Notes under the pieces: model-generated
The model's input: only the letters and a program-made list of their open reading frames with translations
Told to the model about the DNA's origin: nothing
Databases searched by the model: none
Program-made: the position numbers and the translations under genes
Source: Mesoaciditoga sp.
GTDB taxonomy: Bacteria; Thermotogota; Thermotogae; Mesoaciditogales; Mesoaciditogaceae
Direction: 5' to 3'
Length of the DNA: 64,000 nt
Assembly (NCBI GenBank): GCA_002878315.1
Contig: PNIW01000032.1
Coordinates: 24,800 to 88,799, forward strand
Part shown: positions 9,786 to 19,113 of the stretch, piece after piece
Position numbering within the stretch: the first letter of the stretch is position 1
Layout: the number at the start of each line of letters is the position of its first letter

Positions 9786-10835
9786 CTATATCATTATCTT
9801 TATGTTGCTGCTGTTTTTGAATGGCTGGAAAACATTTTGTAGCCAGTTAGCCCATATCTGGGACTGTTTTTGAGAAAGCAACTGCTGGACTATCTGGGAT
9901 TGAACCTCAGCAAAGCTCTGGACAGAAGGTCCTTTTTTGCCTATGACTTTGAAGAGTTCCCATGAATTATTTACCTGAACCGGTCCTATGATGTCTCCTA
10001 TGTTGGCTCCAAAGAGTTTAACTTCAAAATCTGGCATATTTGGAGATTGTGGAATCCATCCGAGATCTCCATTTTCATTCTTAGTATTTGTATCGAGCGA
10101 GTATTTGGCCGCCGCCGATTCAAAGGTTATCTTTCCGGATTTGATGAGCGCAAGCACGCTTGCCGCCGTTGACTGGCTGCTTAAGGATATATGCTCGACA
10201 TCTATCTCTGGAGGATTCTGGAAGGAGTTGATATTTGAATTGTAATACTGCTGGGCCTCGGCCGTTGTAACAGTCGCCGAACTTGTGACTACCTTCTTCA
10301 ATTGATCGAGAGTCATTGAAAATTTCATCGTAAATAGTGAATCCTGCTCGAACTGATTTATATCTCCATATCCCTGTGACTGGAGATACTGGGAGAACTG
10401 ATCTTCAGTTATGTTGTATGCGCTAAGCATCTGGGCCACCTGTGCCTTTACCTGTGCGAGAGCCTGGGCATCTGTAACAACTATGTTGTACTTTTGTTTT
10501 GCCAACTGCTCCATCAAAACGGAATCAATAAGGTTATTCAGAACGCTTCTATTGTAGGCGGCAAGGAAGTTAAATCCGTCCTTTGTTGTCGTCATGAAGT
10601 TGTACATCTGGGGATTTATGTTTTTCAACTGGGCAAGTGTCGGAGCGACGTTTGAGGCCATATTGAGTATATTTGCGTATATGGGTTCACCGTTAACGAT
10701 TGCTACAACTGTCGTTGTTGAAGAAGAACCCAAAAGCAAAGATGTCGACGGCGCTGTCGTCGGGGTTGCATCAACTGCAAATACCGCAAGTGATGCGAAA
10801 ATTGCGATTACAAAAAACAAAACTACTTTTTTCAA
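9786..10835 (-). CDS. Secreted peptidyl-prolyl isomerase (SurA/PrsA-like, parvulin domain)
   Basis: Signal peptide; VAIVNGEPIYANIL SurA-N-like region; parvulin segment EIDVEHISLSS...AAKYSLDTNTKNENGDLGWIPQ. Confidence 0.88.
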   Translation of the reverse strand: MKKVVLFFVIAIFASLAVFAVDATPTTAPSTSLLLGSSSTTTVVAIVNGEPIYANILNMASNVAPTLAQLKNINPQMYNFMTTTKDGFNFLAAYNRSVLNNLIDSVLMEQLAKQKYNIVVTDAQALAQVKAQVAQMLSAYNITEDQFSQYLQSQGYGDINQFEQDSLFTMKFSMTLDQLKKVVTSSATVTTAEAQQYYNSNINSFQNPPEIDVEHISLSSQSTAASVLALIKSGKITFESAAAKYSLDTNTKNENGDLGWIPQSPNMPDFEVKLFGANIGDIIGPVQVNNSWELFKVIGKKGPSVQSFAEVQSQIVQQLLSQKQSQIWANWLQNVFQPFKNSSNIKIMI

Positions 10836-10841
10836 AACTTT

Positions 10842-11600
10842 TCACTCTCCTTCTTTGGATTTGTTCCAAAAATCTTCCATTACATCAAGTGGCTGGGTTT
10901 TTAAATCTATGCCTTTATTTTCTGCCATTTTATTCATCTTTTCAAATCGATTAACGAACTTTGCTGTGGATTTTCTCAGAGCGCTTTCCGAATCTATTCC
11001 AAGATGCCTTGCAAGGTTTACAACCGCAAACAAAAGATCTCCTATCTCTTCTTCTTTTTCAGAAAGACTCTTTGCATTCTTTACCTCTTCGATCTCTTCG
11101 TAGACTTTATCGTAGACTGGATCCACATCTTTCCAGTCGAAGCCGTACTCGGCCGCATTTTCTTGGATTCTTCTTGCCATCGAGAGGGCAGGGATAACGG
11201 GATTTATCTCTCCAAGTTTTGTTTTTGGCTTGCCCTTCTCCTTGGATTTTATCTCCTCCCACTTTTCGTAAGAATAACCCTTTTCGGAACCGAAAATGTG
11301 TGGATGCCTCCGTATCAATTTTTCGTTTAAATTTTCAACCACATCATAGAAATCAAAACTCTTCTCTTCTTCAGAAATTATCGCCTGAAAGACGATCTGA
11401 AGCAAAAGATCCCCAAGTTCTTCTTTGAGTTTCCCTTGATCACCCGAATCTACTGCCTCGACAACCTCAAAACTCTCCTCGACTATGTAAGGCTTAAGCG
11501 AAAGATGTGTCTGAGCTTTGTCCCATTCGCATCCATTCTTTGATCTCAAAATTCTCATTGTTTTTAGAAGTTCTTCGATTGCATTTGAATTTCCCATCAC
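10842..11600 (-). CDS. mazG: Nucleoside triphosphate pyrophosphohydrolase
   Basis: MRILRSKNGCEWDKAQTHLSLKPYIVEESFEVVEA, EELGDLLLQIVFQAIISEE; second EEIGDLLFAVVNLARHL. Confidence 0.96.
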   Translation of the reverse strand: MMGNSNAIEELLKTMRILRSKNGCEWDKAQTHLSLKPYIVEESFEVVEAVDSGDQGKLKEELGDLLLQIVFQAIISEEEKSFDFYDVVENLNEKLIRRHPHIFGSEKGYSYEKWEEIKSKEKGKPKTKLGEINPVIPALSMARRIQENAAEYGFDWKDVDPVYDKVYEEIEEVKNAKSLSEKEEEIGDLLFAVVNLARHLGIDSESALRKSTAKFVNRFEKMNKMAENKGIDLKTQPLDVMEDFWNKSKEGE

Positions 11601-12235
11601 GCGCTCATCTTCAAAATTATTATCTCTATTCTGTCAGATGCGTCTTCGGCCCTGTCTGCTATGTCTCCTATCTGCAGTGCCAGTTCCCTTAATTGGATTT
11701 TACGCGCGAGTTCAATGTTCAAAGTAAAGACTTCTTTTATAAGAGATCTTTCTATTCCATCGCCGGTATTTTCCCATCTCTCAACTTCTAAGACGGCATT
11801 TTTAGATTTGTCTACGTCTTCAAAGAGATTTTCCACGGCAGTTGCGAGTGCTTTAAAGGATTCAACGGAACACTCATACTCTTTTATGTATTTGTCTCTG
11901 AGGGAATCTGGTATTTTAAGGCTTTGGAGGTATATAACATCCGCGACAGTTTCGGCCTTATTTGCAACCTTATCGACAGCCTCTATGAGTCCTAACATAT
12001 CACCTCTTGACTGGGCAAGAAAGGCTCCAGAATACATTAAAGTTTCGGCATTTCTGCGTATCGAGTCTGCTTCGCTTTCTTTTTGCCTGACATTCTTGAC
12101 TATATCTGTGCAATCTTCGTCGCAAGATAATTTTATTATTTTAAAAGTTTCATCTATAACCTGTCCGACCATATCGAGGTGATTCTTGAATAAACTGATA
12201 ACCTCATTCTCCTTTTTACCAAAGATCAAAGACAT
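11597..12235 (-). CDS. PhoU-like DUF47 family protein
   Basis: All-helical ~212 aa, VDKVANKAETVADVIYLQ, IGDIADRAEDASDRIEIII; adjacent to PiT transporter. Confidence 0.87.
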   Translation of the reverse strand: MSLIFGKKENEVISLFKNHLDMVGQVIDETFKIIKLSCDEDCTDIVKNVRQKESEADSIRRNAETLMYSGAFLAQSRGDMLGLIEAVDKVANKAETVADVIYLQSLKIPDSLRDKYIKEYECSVESFKALATAVENLFEDVDKSKNAVLEVERWENTGDGIERSLIKEVFTLNIELARKIQLRELALQIGDIADRAEDASDRIEIIILKMSA

Positions 12236-12238
12236 TTT

Positions 12239-13180
12239 TTACCCCCAAACTTTCATTATCATGTATATTATAACAGCAATGGTACCTGTTATAAAAGGGG
12301 TAATAAGCCATCCGTTTACGATTTTCACAATCGTTTTTAAACTCACGGTTTTAAGGCCTTTTACAAGCCCGACGCCGGCCGTTGAACCCACCGACGCCTG
12401 TGCGCTCGATATCGGTATTCCTAAAAATGAAAAGATCAAAAGGGAGGTACCTTCCCCAAAGATCGCTATCGAAGAATCAAATGGCTCCATAATGGTAATA
12501 TCCTTTCCAACAGTTCTTATGACCTTTTTGCTTGCCGTCAAAAATCCCAAAGCCATCGCCAAGCCTCCGATTAAAAGTGCTTCTTCGTGACCGAAGAGCC
12601 CCTTCCCGACGAATGGACCTGTTATATTCGCAAGGTTATTTGCTCCCAAAGAATAGGACGCGTATATACTGAACGAAAATGACATTAACCTGACCATCGT
12701 TCCCCTGATCCTTAGAGATTTTAGACGGTTGTAGAAAAGTGATATTACAATGTATGAAAAAATGGCTATCACCAAAGCACCAAATGGAGTTATGATCCAC
12801 GAAGCTGCCACCTTTCCAACGATCCACCAATTAACATCGTGCTCGACAAGTCCCACGCCAACGAGGGCACCTATAATTCCCTGCGTTATCGAGGTGGGTA
12901 ATGAGTAATGTGTCATTATCAGCACAACAATTGCCGTACCGAGGGCAGCGCTCACGGAAATATCGAATGTAACATGCGTTACGGAATTCATCGTCGATAT
13001 TCCCGAATTCCCACCGATGAAGGCTCCTAAAAATATGAAAATTGCCCCTGCGATGGTGGCCGTTCTATACTTTATTATGTCGGACATTATGAGAGGGCCG
13101 AAGATCGTTGCCATGTTGTTGTAGCCTAAAGACCACCCCAAAAGCATGGCCGTTGCAATCATCAAAAGATCACGTAACAC
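12239..13180 (-). CDS. pit: Inorganic phosphate transporter, PiT family
   Basis: GYNNMATIFGPLI and SLGANNLANITGPFVG paired PiT signatures; multiple TM segments; paired with DUF47. Confidence 0.92.
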   Translation of the reverse strand: MLRDLLMIATAMLLGWSLGYNNMATIFGPLIMSDIIKYRTATIAGAIFIFLGAFIGGNSGISTMNSVTHVTFDISVSAALGTAIVVLIMTHYSLPTSITQGIIGALVGVGLVEHDVNWWIVGKVAASWIITPFGALVIAIFSYIVISLFYNRLKSLRIRGTMVRLMSFSFSIYASYSLGANNLANITGPFVGKGLFGHEEALLIGGLAMALGFLTASKKVIRTVGKDITIMEPFDSSIAIFGEGTSLLIFSFLGIPISSAQASVGSTAGVGLVKGLKTVSLKTIVKIVNGWLITPFITGTIAVIIYMIMKVWG

Positions 13181-13316
13181 GTGCTTCCCCTTCTTTTAGT
13201 TTTAAACTTTCTCTACTGCATTAACTTAAAAGTATACTCCAAAAGATCGATTTGTTCAATATAGATAGAATTCTAAACTTATCTTTTAAATTTCCGTCTA
13301 AATACAGGAGGCTAAA

Positions 13317-13402
13317 ATGAACATAGTGGAGTTGCTTTTGCGATTTTAATAGGACTTGGTTTGGTTGGCATTATGGTCGCGAGAAAAGATTCTCATAGAT
13401 AA
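13317..13402 (+). pseudogene. Small membrane-peptide ORF disrupted by an apparent 1-nt frameshift
   Basis: Good SD (AGGAGG) before ATG 13317 reads MNIVELLLRF*, but the other frame encodes HSGVAFAILIGLGLVGIMVARKDSHR*. Inserting one C (ATG AAC [C]AT AGT ...) restores MNHSGVAFAILIGLGLVGIMVARKDSHR. Confidence 0.45.
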
Positions 13403-14889
13403 TCTTCCAGTTTTTTTAAGGCTTCATCGGTTATTTCAGAGGGAAAGCCAAAGATAGAAGCGATCTTTATGGCATCTCCATATTTGACGCTGAAATCTTT
13501 TGTAAGATGGTGATCTATTTTTGAATTGATATTTTTGGCGTTTATTTCCTCGTCAAAATTTATCTTTCCTATCATGTATTTGGGGCAATTCGTCTTTTCT
13601 ATTACGCGTTTGAAATGCGTGACCATGATGGAAAAATGATTCCTGTGTGAGAGGTATTCCGCAAGAGACTGAGCAAGTGCCTCCCCCTCGTAAGGGTTTG
13701 TGCCGGCACCGAACTCATCTATGAGAATAATGCCATTCCCGTCCATTTTCAATACTTCAGAGACATTTTCTATCTGATTTGCAAAAGATGACAGATCTGT
13801 ATGATTTGAGGACATGCCTATATATCTTATCCAGTCTACTTTGGGCAACTTTGCGTATTTTGCAGGGACTAAAAATCCGTAAGTCCCGAGAGCGCAGGAA
13901 AGCGCTATAGTCTTTAAAACCGTTGTTTTTCCTCCCATATTCGGGCCAAATATGATCGTCAAGCCACCGGTAAAAGAGCCGTCTAAAGGTGTATAATTTT
14001 GGACATTCTTTGCAATTACCGGATGGAAGGCCTTTGAAAGTTCTATACGATCTCCAAAATCTGGAAATGTGTAGCCGTCATTTATTGCCTTTACCTTTGA
14101 AAAGGCGAGATCGAATTTCGAGATTTTCGATATCTCTTCTTTAACGGACGGAATCCATTTCTTTATTTCGGAAGATAACCTTTTTATTTCTCTTTCTCTT
14201 TCATCTTTTAATTTTTCTTCGAGATCTGACATTTCATTCTGAAGTGAGATTATCTCTTCCGTTGGTCTGACCGAAAGCGTGTAGGTTTTTGTTCCTTCTC
14301 TTTCTATCATTACAAGGTTGGAATTTACAAGTGGGATTCCCTTTTCCTTTTCTATTACAAACCTTTTGTCATCGATTCGGATTCCAAACCTTCGCGCTAT
14401 CAATTCTATCTGCATTCTGTAAAGGCCGTCTATTTTTTTTCCTAAATCCGTGTACTTTTTTTCCATCTCTTCTATCATTGAATTTCGAGGAGCAAATGAA
14501 AAGGAACCTGTATTTTGGGGATCGATCAGAATCCAAAGTTCCTCAAAAGATCCAAAAAAATCTTTAAGGCAAGATGCATTTTTGAGCAGCCTGTGGTAAT
14601 ATATAAATCTTTTTATTTCGAATATGTCTATTTCTGTTGCCATATCGTGTTCGATATTCGATATTGTCGTCGTAATCTCATGAAAATCCCGCAAAAGACT
14701 TTCTATTCTTGTCCTTTGTTTTTCACATTCTCTCACCTTTGAAAGGAATGAGAAATAAGAAATCATCTCTTCTTTCAAAGGTGAGAGATTGGCAAAAAGA
14801 TTCTTTCCGAATACGCTTACAGGCTTGTAAAGATCTATGACTTTGTCGAAGAGACAAAAATTTTTTGTACTTTCATCTATGAATTCCAT
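13393..14889 (-). CDS. MutS-family ATPase domain protein (MutS2-like, no Smr or nuclease domain evident)
   Basis: IFGPNMGGKTTVLKTIALSCALGTYGFLVPA Walker A, ILIDEFGAGTNPYEGEALAQSLAEYL Walker B; C-terminus ends after SEITDEALKKLEDYL. Confidence 0.85.
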   Translation of the reverse strand: MEFIDESTKNFCLFDKVIDLYKPVSVFGKNLFANLSPLKEEMISYFSFLSKVRECEKQRTRIESLLRDFHEITTTISNIEHDMATEIDIFEIKRFIYYHRLLKNASCLKDFFGSFEELWILIDPQNTGSFSFAPRNSMIEEMEKKYTDLGKKIDGLYRMQIELIARRFGIRIDDKRFVIEKEKGIPLVNSNLVMIEREGTKTYTLSVRPTEEIISLQNEMSDLEEKLKDEREREIKRLSSEIKKWIPSVKEEISKISKFDLAFSKVKAINDGYTFPDFGDRIELSKAFHPVIAKNVQNYTPLDGSFTGGLTIIFGPNMGGKTTVLKTIALSCALGTYGFLVPAKYAKLPKVDWIRYIGMSSNHTDLSSFANQIENVSEVLKMDGNGIILIDEFGAGTNPYEGEALAQSLAEYLSHRNHFSIMVTHFKRVIEKTNCPKYMIGKINFDEEINAKNINSKIDHHLTKDFSVKYGDAIKIASIFGFPSEITDEALKKLEDYL

Positions 14890-16372
14890 AGATCTTCGAA
14901 AACTTCTCTTTTATGTAATTCACAAAATATTTGTGATTCAAAGGTTCACCGCTTACTCTCACGATCAAATCCTTCGGATCGTACATGGCACCAAATTTAT
15001 GTATCTTTTCCCTTTGCCATTCTCTAAAAATCTTCAAGTTTCCATTTGAGATTTGAGATTCAAGATCGTGAATTTCTTTCTTTGCGGCAGAGAAAAATTG
15101 AGAAGCATAGAGATTTCCTAACATGTAAGACGGAAAATATCCAAACTGGCCGCCAGACCAGTGAACATCTTGCAAAACACCGTGGGCTTCATCTGGCACA
15201 TCTACGTTTAGATACTCTTTCATCTTTTGATTCCATACATCTGGCAAATCTTCAACCTTTATTCTATCATTTATGAGTGATTCTTCTATTTCAAACCTTA
15301 CCATTATGTGAAGGTTGTACGTTACCTCATCGGCCTCTATTCTTATAAGAGAAGGCTTTGTGATGTTAATGGCTTTGTAAAATTCTTCAGGCGTTATTTT
15401 TTTAAATTGTGGAAAGATTTCGGAGAGTTTGGGAAAGAAGAATTTCCAAAATTCATAAGATCTACCAACAAGATTTTCCCATGTTCTCGATTGAGACTCG
15501 TGTATTCCCATCGAAGCGCCGGTGTGGACTGGCATCCATTTGTATTCTTCGGAAATACCCTGTTCGTAGAGCGCGTGCCCTCCTTCGTGCATCGTCGAAA
15601 ATAGAGCAGATGTCATATCGTCTAAATGATAATTCGTCGTGATCCTGACATCTCCATTTCCGATTCCCGTTGTGAAAGGATGGACCGTCTCGTCTATACG
15701 GCCAGATTGAAAGTCGTATCCCATCAACTCTAAAACCTCGCGAGATAACCTTTCTTGAGAGGCTTTATCAAAGGTTCCCTTTAAAATAGAATCGTCAGGC
15801 TTTTTTCCGCTGGATAATTCTTTTATGAACGGGACAAGTTCAGATTTAAGACCTTCTATTATCCTTTTGATCTCTTCAGTTGTCGTTGAAGGTTCGTACC
15901 CTTCGAGAAGGGCATCATATTTGTTTTTTTCGTATCCGTAATATTCAACGAATTCTTTTAAATATCCGACTATCTCTTCAAGATACGGGCGGAATTTTTT
16001 AAAATTCGATTCGGCCTTTGCTTCCTGCCAGACACTTTCTCCTTTTGAACAGGCTATCGTGAATTTTTCGAACTTTTCAGGTGGGATCGAAGAGGCTCGC
16101 CTGTACTCTTTGGTCGTAAGGTAGATATTTCTTCTATCGACCTCATTCAGTTTTTCGTTTATGCGGGGCCTGTTGAAATATTCAACAAAAGCGGCCATCT
16201 TCTCAGATGTGATCATTTCAAAGATGGTTCTTGCGAGTTTACCTGCAACTTCGGCCCTGTCCATTGCCGCCTTCGGCGGCATCTTGGTTCTCATATCCCA
16301 TTCAACAAGGGCATATGCGCTCGAATATTTCGCAATTTCAGCGTAGTAATTGTAAAATTCTTTTATCTCCAC
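14873..16372 (-). CDS. Carboxypeptidase Taq (M32) metallopeptidase
   Basis: HEGGHALYEQGI (HEXXH), VHPFTTGIGNGDVRITT, ESQSRTWENLVGRS, HWSGGQFGYFPSYMLGNLYA. Confidence 0.96.
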   Translation of the reverse strand: MEIKEFYNYYAEIAKYSSAYALVEWDMRTKMPPKAAMDRAEVAGKLARTIFEMITSEKMAAFVEYFNRPRINEKLNEVDRRNIYLTTKEYRRASSIPPEKFEKFTIACSKGESVWQEAKAESNFKKFRPYLEEIVGYLKEFVEYYGYEKNKYDALLEGYEPSTTTEEIKRIIEGLKSELVPFIKELSSGKKPDDSILKGTFDKASQERLSREVLELMGYDFQSGRIDETVHPFTTGIGNGDVRITTNYHLDDMTSALFSTMHEGGHALYEQGISEEYKWMPVHTGASMGIHESQSRTWENLVGRSYEFWKFFFPKLSEIFPQFKKITPEEFYKAINITKPSLIRIEADEVTYNLHIMVRFEIEESLINDRIKVEDLPDVWNQKMKEYLNVDVPDEAHGVLQDVHWSGGQFGYFPSYMLGNLYASQFFSAAKKEIHDLESQISNGNLKIFREWQREKIHKFGAMYDPKDLIVRVSGEPLNHKYFVNYIKEKFSKIYGIHR

Positions 16373-17725
16373 TTAAATCCCTCCTCTGATCAATTTTCGA
16401 GAGATCTCATTTTGCTTCCTGACAAGGTAATCGATGTCCGGAACGTTAAGATGGCCATCTCTGACGATGAATTTGCCGTTGACGATGTTAAAATCGACTG
16501 ATTTCGCATCGCACATAAGCACGGCAGAGATCGGGTCATCAAGGCCGCCGGCAAATTCTATTTTTCCCATGTCAAAACCTATTATATCGGCCGCCTTTCC
16601 AGCCTCTATCGATCCTATGTAATCATCCATCCTCAAAACCCTTGCACCTCCGATCGACGCCATTTCAAGTGCCTTCTTCGGACTTATTGCATTCGCGCCG
16701 TATTTTACCCTCTGCAAAAGCATCGCATTTCTTGCCTCTAATATCATGTTAGAAGTGTCATTTGAAGCGCTGCCGTCTATTCCCAAAGATATTCTGAGCC
16801 CTTCCATCTTTGAGATGGGCGCTATTCCTGATCCAAGTCTCATGTTGGAAGTTGGACAATGAGAAATTCCAACATCGTTTTTGCGCATCTTCTCTATATC
16901 CGCCTCATTCACGTGAACGGTGTGAGCAAACCATACCCTCGGATTTAGCCATCCAATTTTTTCCATATAATCAACAGGCCTGAGACCAAATTTATCGATG
17001 CAGAATTTTTCTTCATCTTCTGTCTCGGCAAGATGGGTATGGATAAGCACATCATGATTTTGCGCGAACTCGAGAGTCTTTACCATTAGAGATTCGGTAA
17101 CCGAAAACGGCGAGCAGGGAGCGAGGGCTATTCTAACCATTGCGTATCGGGATCTGTCATGATATTTTGAAACAGTTCTTTCGTATTCTGAAAGAATCTC
17201 ATCTTCGCTTTGCACTACAGAATCGGGAGGAAGTCCTCCATCTTTTTTTGACATTGACATTGCGCCACGCGTCGGATGAAATCTGAGGCCGACGTGTGAA
17301 ACGCCTCTTATCTCTTCATCGAAGATCGAATTTTTGTTTTTGGGATAAAGATAAAGCATATCGCTCGAGGTCGTAACCCCGCTTAACGCCATTTCCGATG
17401 CGGCAATAGCGGCGCTTACATAAGATGCCTCTTCGTCTATGTTTTTCCATATCTCGTAAAGGGCAACAAGCCAGTCAAAAAGTTTAGCGCTCTGGACGGA
17501 TTTAACATTTCGTGTAAGTGTCTGATAAAAATGATGATGGGTGTTAACAAAGCCCGGAAGAACAATTTTGTTGGAGCAATCTATTGTCTCGTCGAATTTT
17601 CCTTCAGGTTTTGTCTTTCCAACATAGGTTATCACATTCCCATCTATCGCAATGTATCCATCTTCGATCTGACCGTCTCTTGAAAAGGTCTCCATTGCCC
17701 CTATATGACTTAGAAGATATCTCAA
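16373..17725 (-). CDS. ATZ/TRZ-type amidohydrolase; SsnA / 8-oxoguanine- or guanine-deaminase-like
   Basis: GFVNTHHHFYQTLTRN, HTHLAETEDEEKFC, AHTVHVNEADI, SHCPTSNMRLGSGIAPI, GIDGSASNDTSNM. Confidence 0.82.
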   Translation of the reverse strand: MRYLLSHIGAMETFSRDGQIEDGYIAIDGNVITYVGKTKPEGKFDETIDCSNKIVLPGFVNTHHHFYQTLTRNVKSVQSAKLFDWLVALYEIWKNIDEEASYVSAAIAASEMALSGVTTSSDMLYLYPKNKNSIFDEEIRGVSHVGLRFHPTRGAMSMSKKDGGLPPDSVVQSEDEILSEYERTVSKYHDRSRYAMVRIALAPCSPFSVTESLMVKTLEFAQNHDVLIHTHLAETEDEEKFCIDKFGLRPVDYMEKIGWLNPRVWFAHTVHVNEADIEKMRKNDVGISHCPTSNMRLGSGIAPISKMEGLRISLGIDGSASNDTSNMILEARNAMLLQRVKYGANAISPKKALEMASIGGARVLRMDDYIGSIEAGKAADIIGFDMGKIEFAGGLDDPISAVLMCDAKSVDFNIVNGKFIVRDGHLNVPDIDYLVRKQNEISRKLIRGGI

Positions 17726-19113
17726 TCATATCCCTCCTTCTTTCTGTAATCATAGATGAGTTTGTCCGTTTCCTTAACAATCGCCTGCTGTTTTTCCCAG
17801 TACGAGAGATTCATCTGTTCATTGAGCTCTTCAACGCTTTTGCCCTGTTGTTCTACCCACGTGTAGTACTTGAGGTTGTGCCATCTTCTCCTGTTCTCAA
17901 GGGTTCCTTCGAAGAACCAATCGGTCTTTACGCCCATGAAGATAGAATTGAATCTCGATTTTGCCTCGGATAGATCCATCTTTCCGAACTGTCTGTCGAG
18001 ATCTGCCATGACCGAATGGTATCTATCTATAGTGTCAGTTGCTATCGTTATGATGTTATCGTTGGGGCCGAATTTGTACTGCTTTGCAACCTTTATCGCG
18101 CCTAAAACATTTGCAACGCCGGATATTCCGAAAATCGTTGAAATTTCATCTACGGCCTTTGGCTCGATAAAGTCTTTGAGAAATCTTTTTCCAACCTCGT
18201 CCGTTAGAAGTTGAAGACCCTTTTTTGATTCCATGTCATCGACCGCGACGACGGCATCTGAATTCATCACGTTGTGAATCCATGTAACGTGTTTGTCTCC
18301 TATGCCCTGAATATCGTGCGATCCGTATCCATTCATCGAAATGGTCGGACACTGTATAGGCTCAAGCGTCACAACCTTCGCATCGCTGAAGACTTGCTTT
18401 ATTCTGTCTCCGCACGCTATCGTTCCAGCCGATCCTACGCCTGAAACCACCGCGGCAATTCTGCCATTTCCTATCTTTTCATTTTGAACAAGTTCAATCA
18501 TAGTGTTACCCGTTACGTAGTAGTGAAATCTGTAATTTCCAAATTCGCTGAATTGGTTTAGTATTCGGACTTTTTCAGGATTCTGAGACCATATTTCTTT
18601 TGATTTATCGTAAATCTCTTTGACATTTGATTCGGATCCGGGCGTCGCGATAACTCTCGCACCGTAAGAGTTTATAATTTCGAATCTTTCTTTGCTCATC
18701 CCCTCCGGTAATATTACTATCGTATCGAATTTCATTCTGCATCCAACCCAGGCACCGCCTATTCCGTAATTTCCGGTCGATGGCCATATAAGCGTGTGAT
18801 ACGAAGGATCTACCTCATTTCTTATAACCTTTTCGACGAGTATCGAATAGGTTGCGCCAACTTTATGGCTGCCGGTGGGAAAATCGCGTCCATACATAAC
18901 TATTATATTTGCGTCCACGCCAGTTAATTTTTTTGGAAGAACAACATATTTTATTTTGTTGTCCGGGCCTCGCCATGTTATGTTGAAAAAGTTTATCGGA
19001 TCTAAGGGATCCTCCTTCATCTTTTCAAGGGCAATCTTTCTTATCTTTGGATCGATTTTGTCGGGATGGAGCATTTCCTCAAAGGTAGGACCTATTATCT
19101 TTTTTGAATTCAT
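17722..19113 (-). CDS. PLP-dependent (cysteine synthase/threonine synthase fold) enzyme, substrate unknown
   Basis: PTGSHKVGATYSI (Schiff-base Lys), WPSTGNYGIGGAWVGCR, VSGVGSAGTIACGDRIK; 4-bp overlaps with both neighbours. Confidence 0.82.
   Translation of the reverse strand: MNSKKIIGPTFEEMLHPDKIDPKIRKIALEKMKEDPLDPINFFNITWRGPDNKIKYVVLPKKLTGVDANIIVMYGRDFPTGSHKVGATYSILVEKVIRNEVDPSYHTLIWPSTGNYGIGGAWVGCRMKFDTIVILPEGMSKERFEIINSYGARVIATPGSESNVKEIYDKSKEIWSQNPEKVRILNQFSEFGNYRFHYYVTGNTMIELVQNEKIGNGRIAAVVSGVGSAGTIACGDRIKQVFSDAKVVTLEPIQCPTISMNGYGSHDIQGIGDKHVTWIHNVMNSDAVVAVDDMESKKGLQLLTDEVGKRFLKDFIEPKAVDEISTIFGISGVANVLGAIKVAKQYKFGPNDNIITIATDTIDRYHSVMADLDRQFGKMDLSEAKSRFNSIFMGVKTDWFFEGTLENRRRWHNLKYYTWVEQQGKSVEELNEQMNLSYWEKQQAIVKETDKLIYDYRKKEGYD

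Noticed and set aside
11661-12182. 173-aa plus-strand ORF antisense to the DUF47 gene
   Set aside because: Ser-rich shadow translation of a well-supported minus-strand gene.
13393-14889. Canonical mismatch repair MutS or full MutS2
   Set aside because: Lacks N-terminal mismatch-binding domain and C-terminal Smr/nuclease domain; only the ATPase core is supported.
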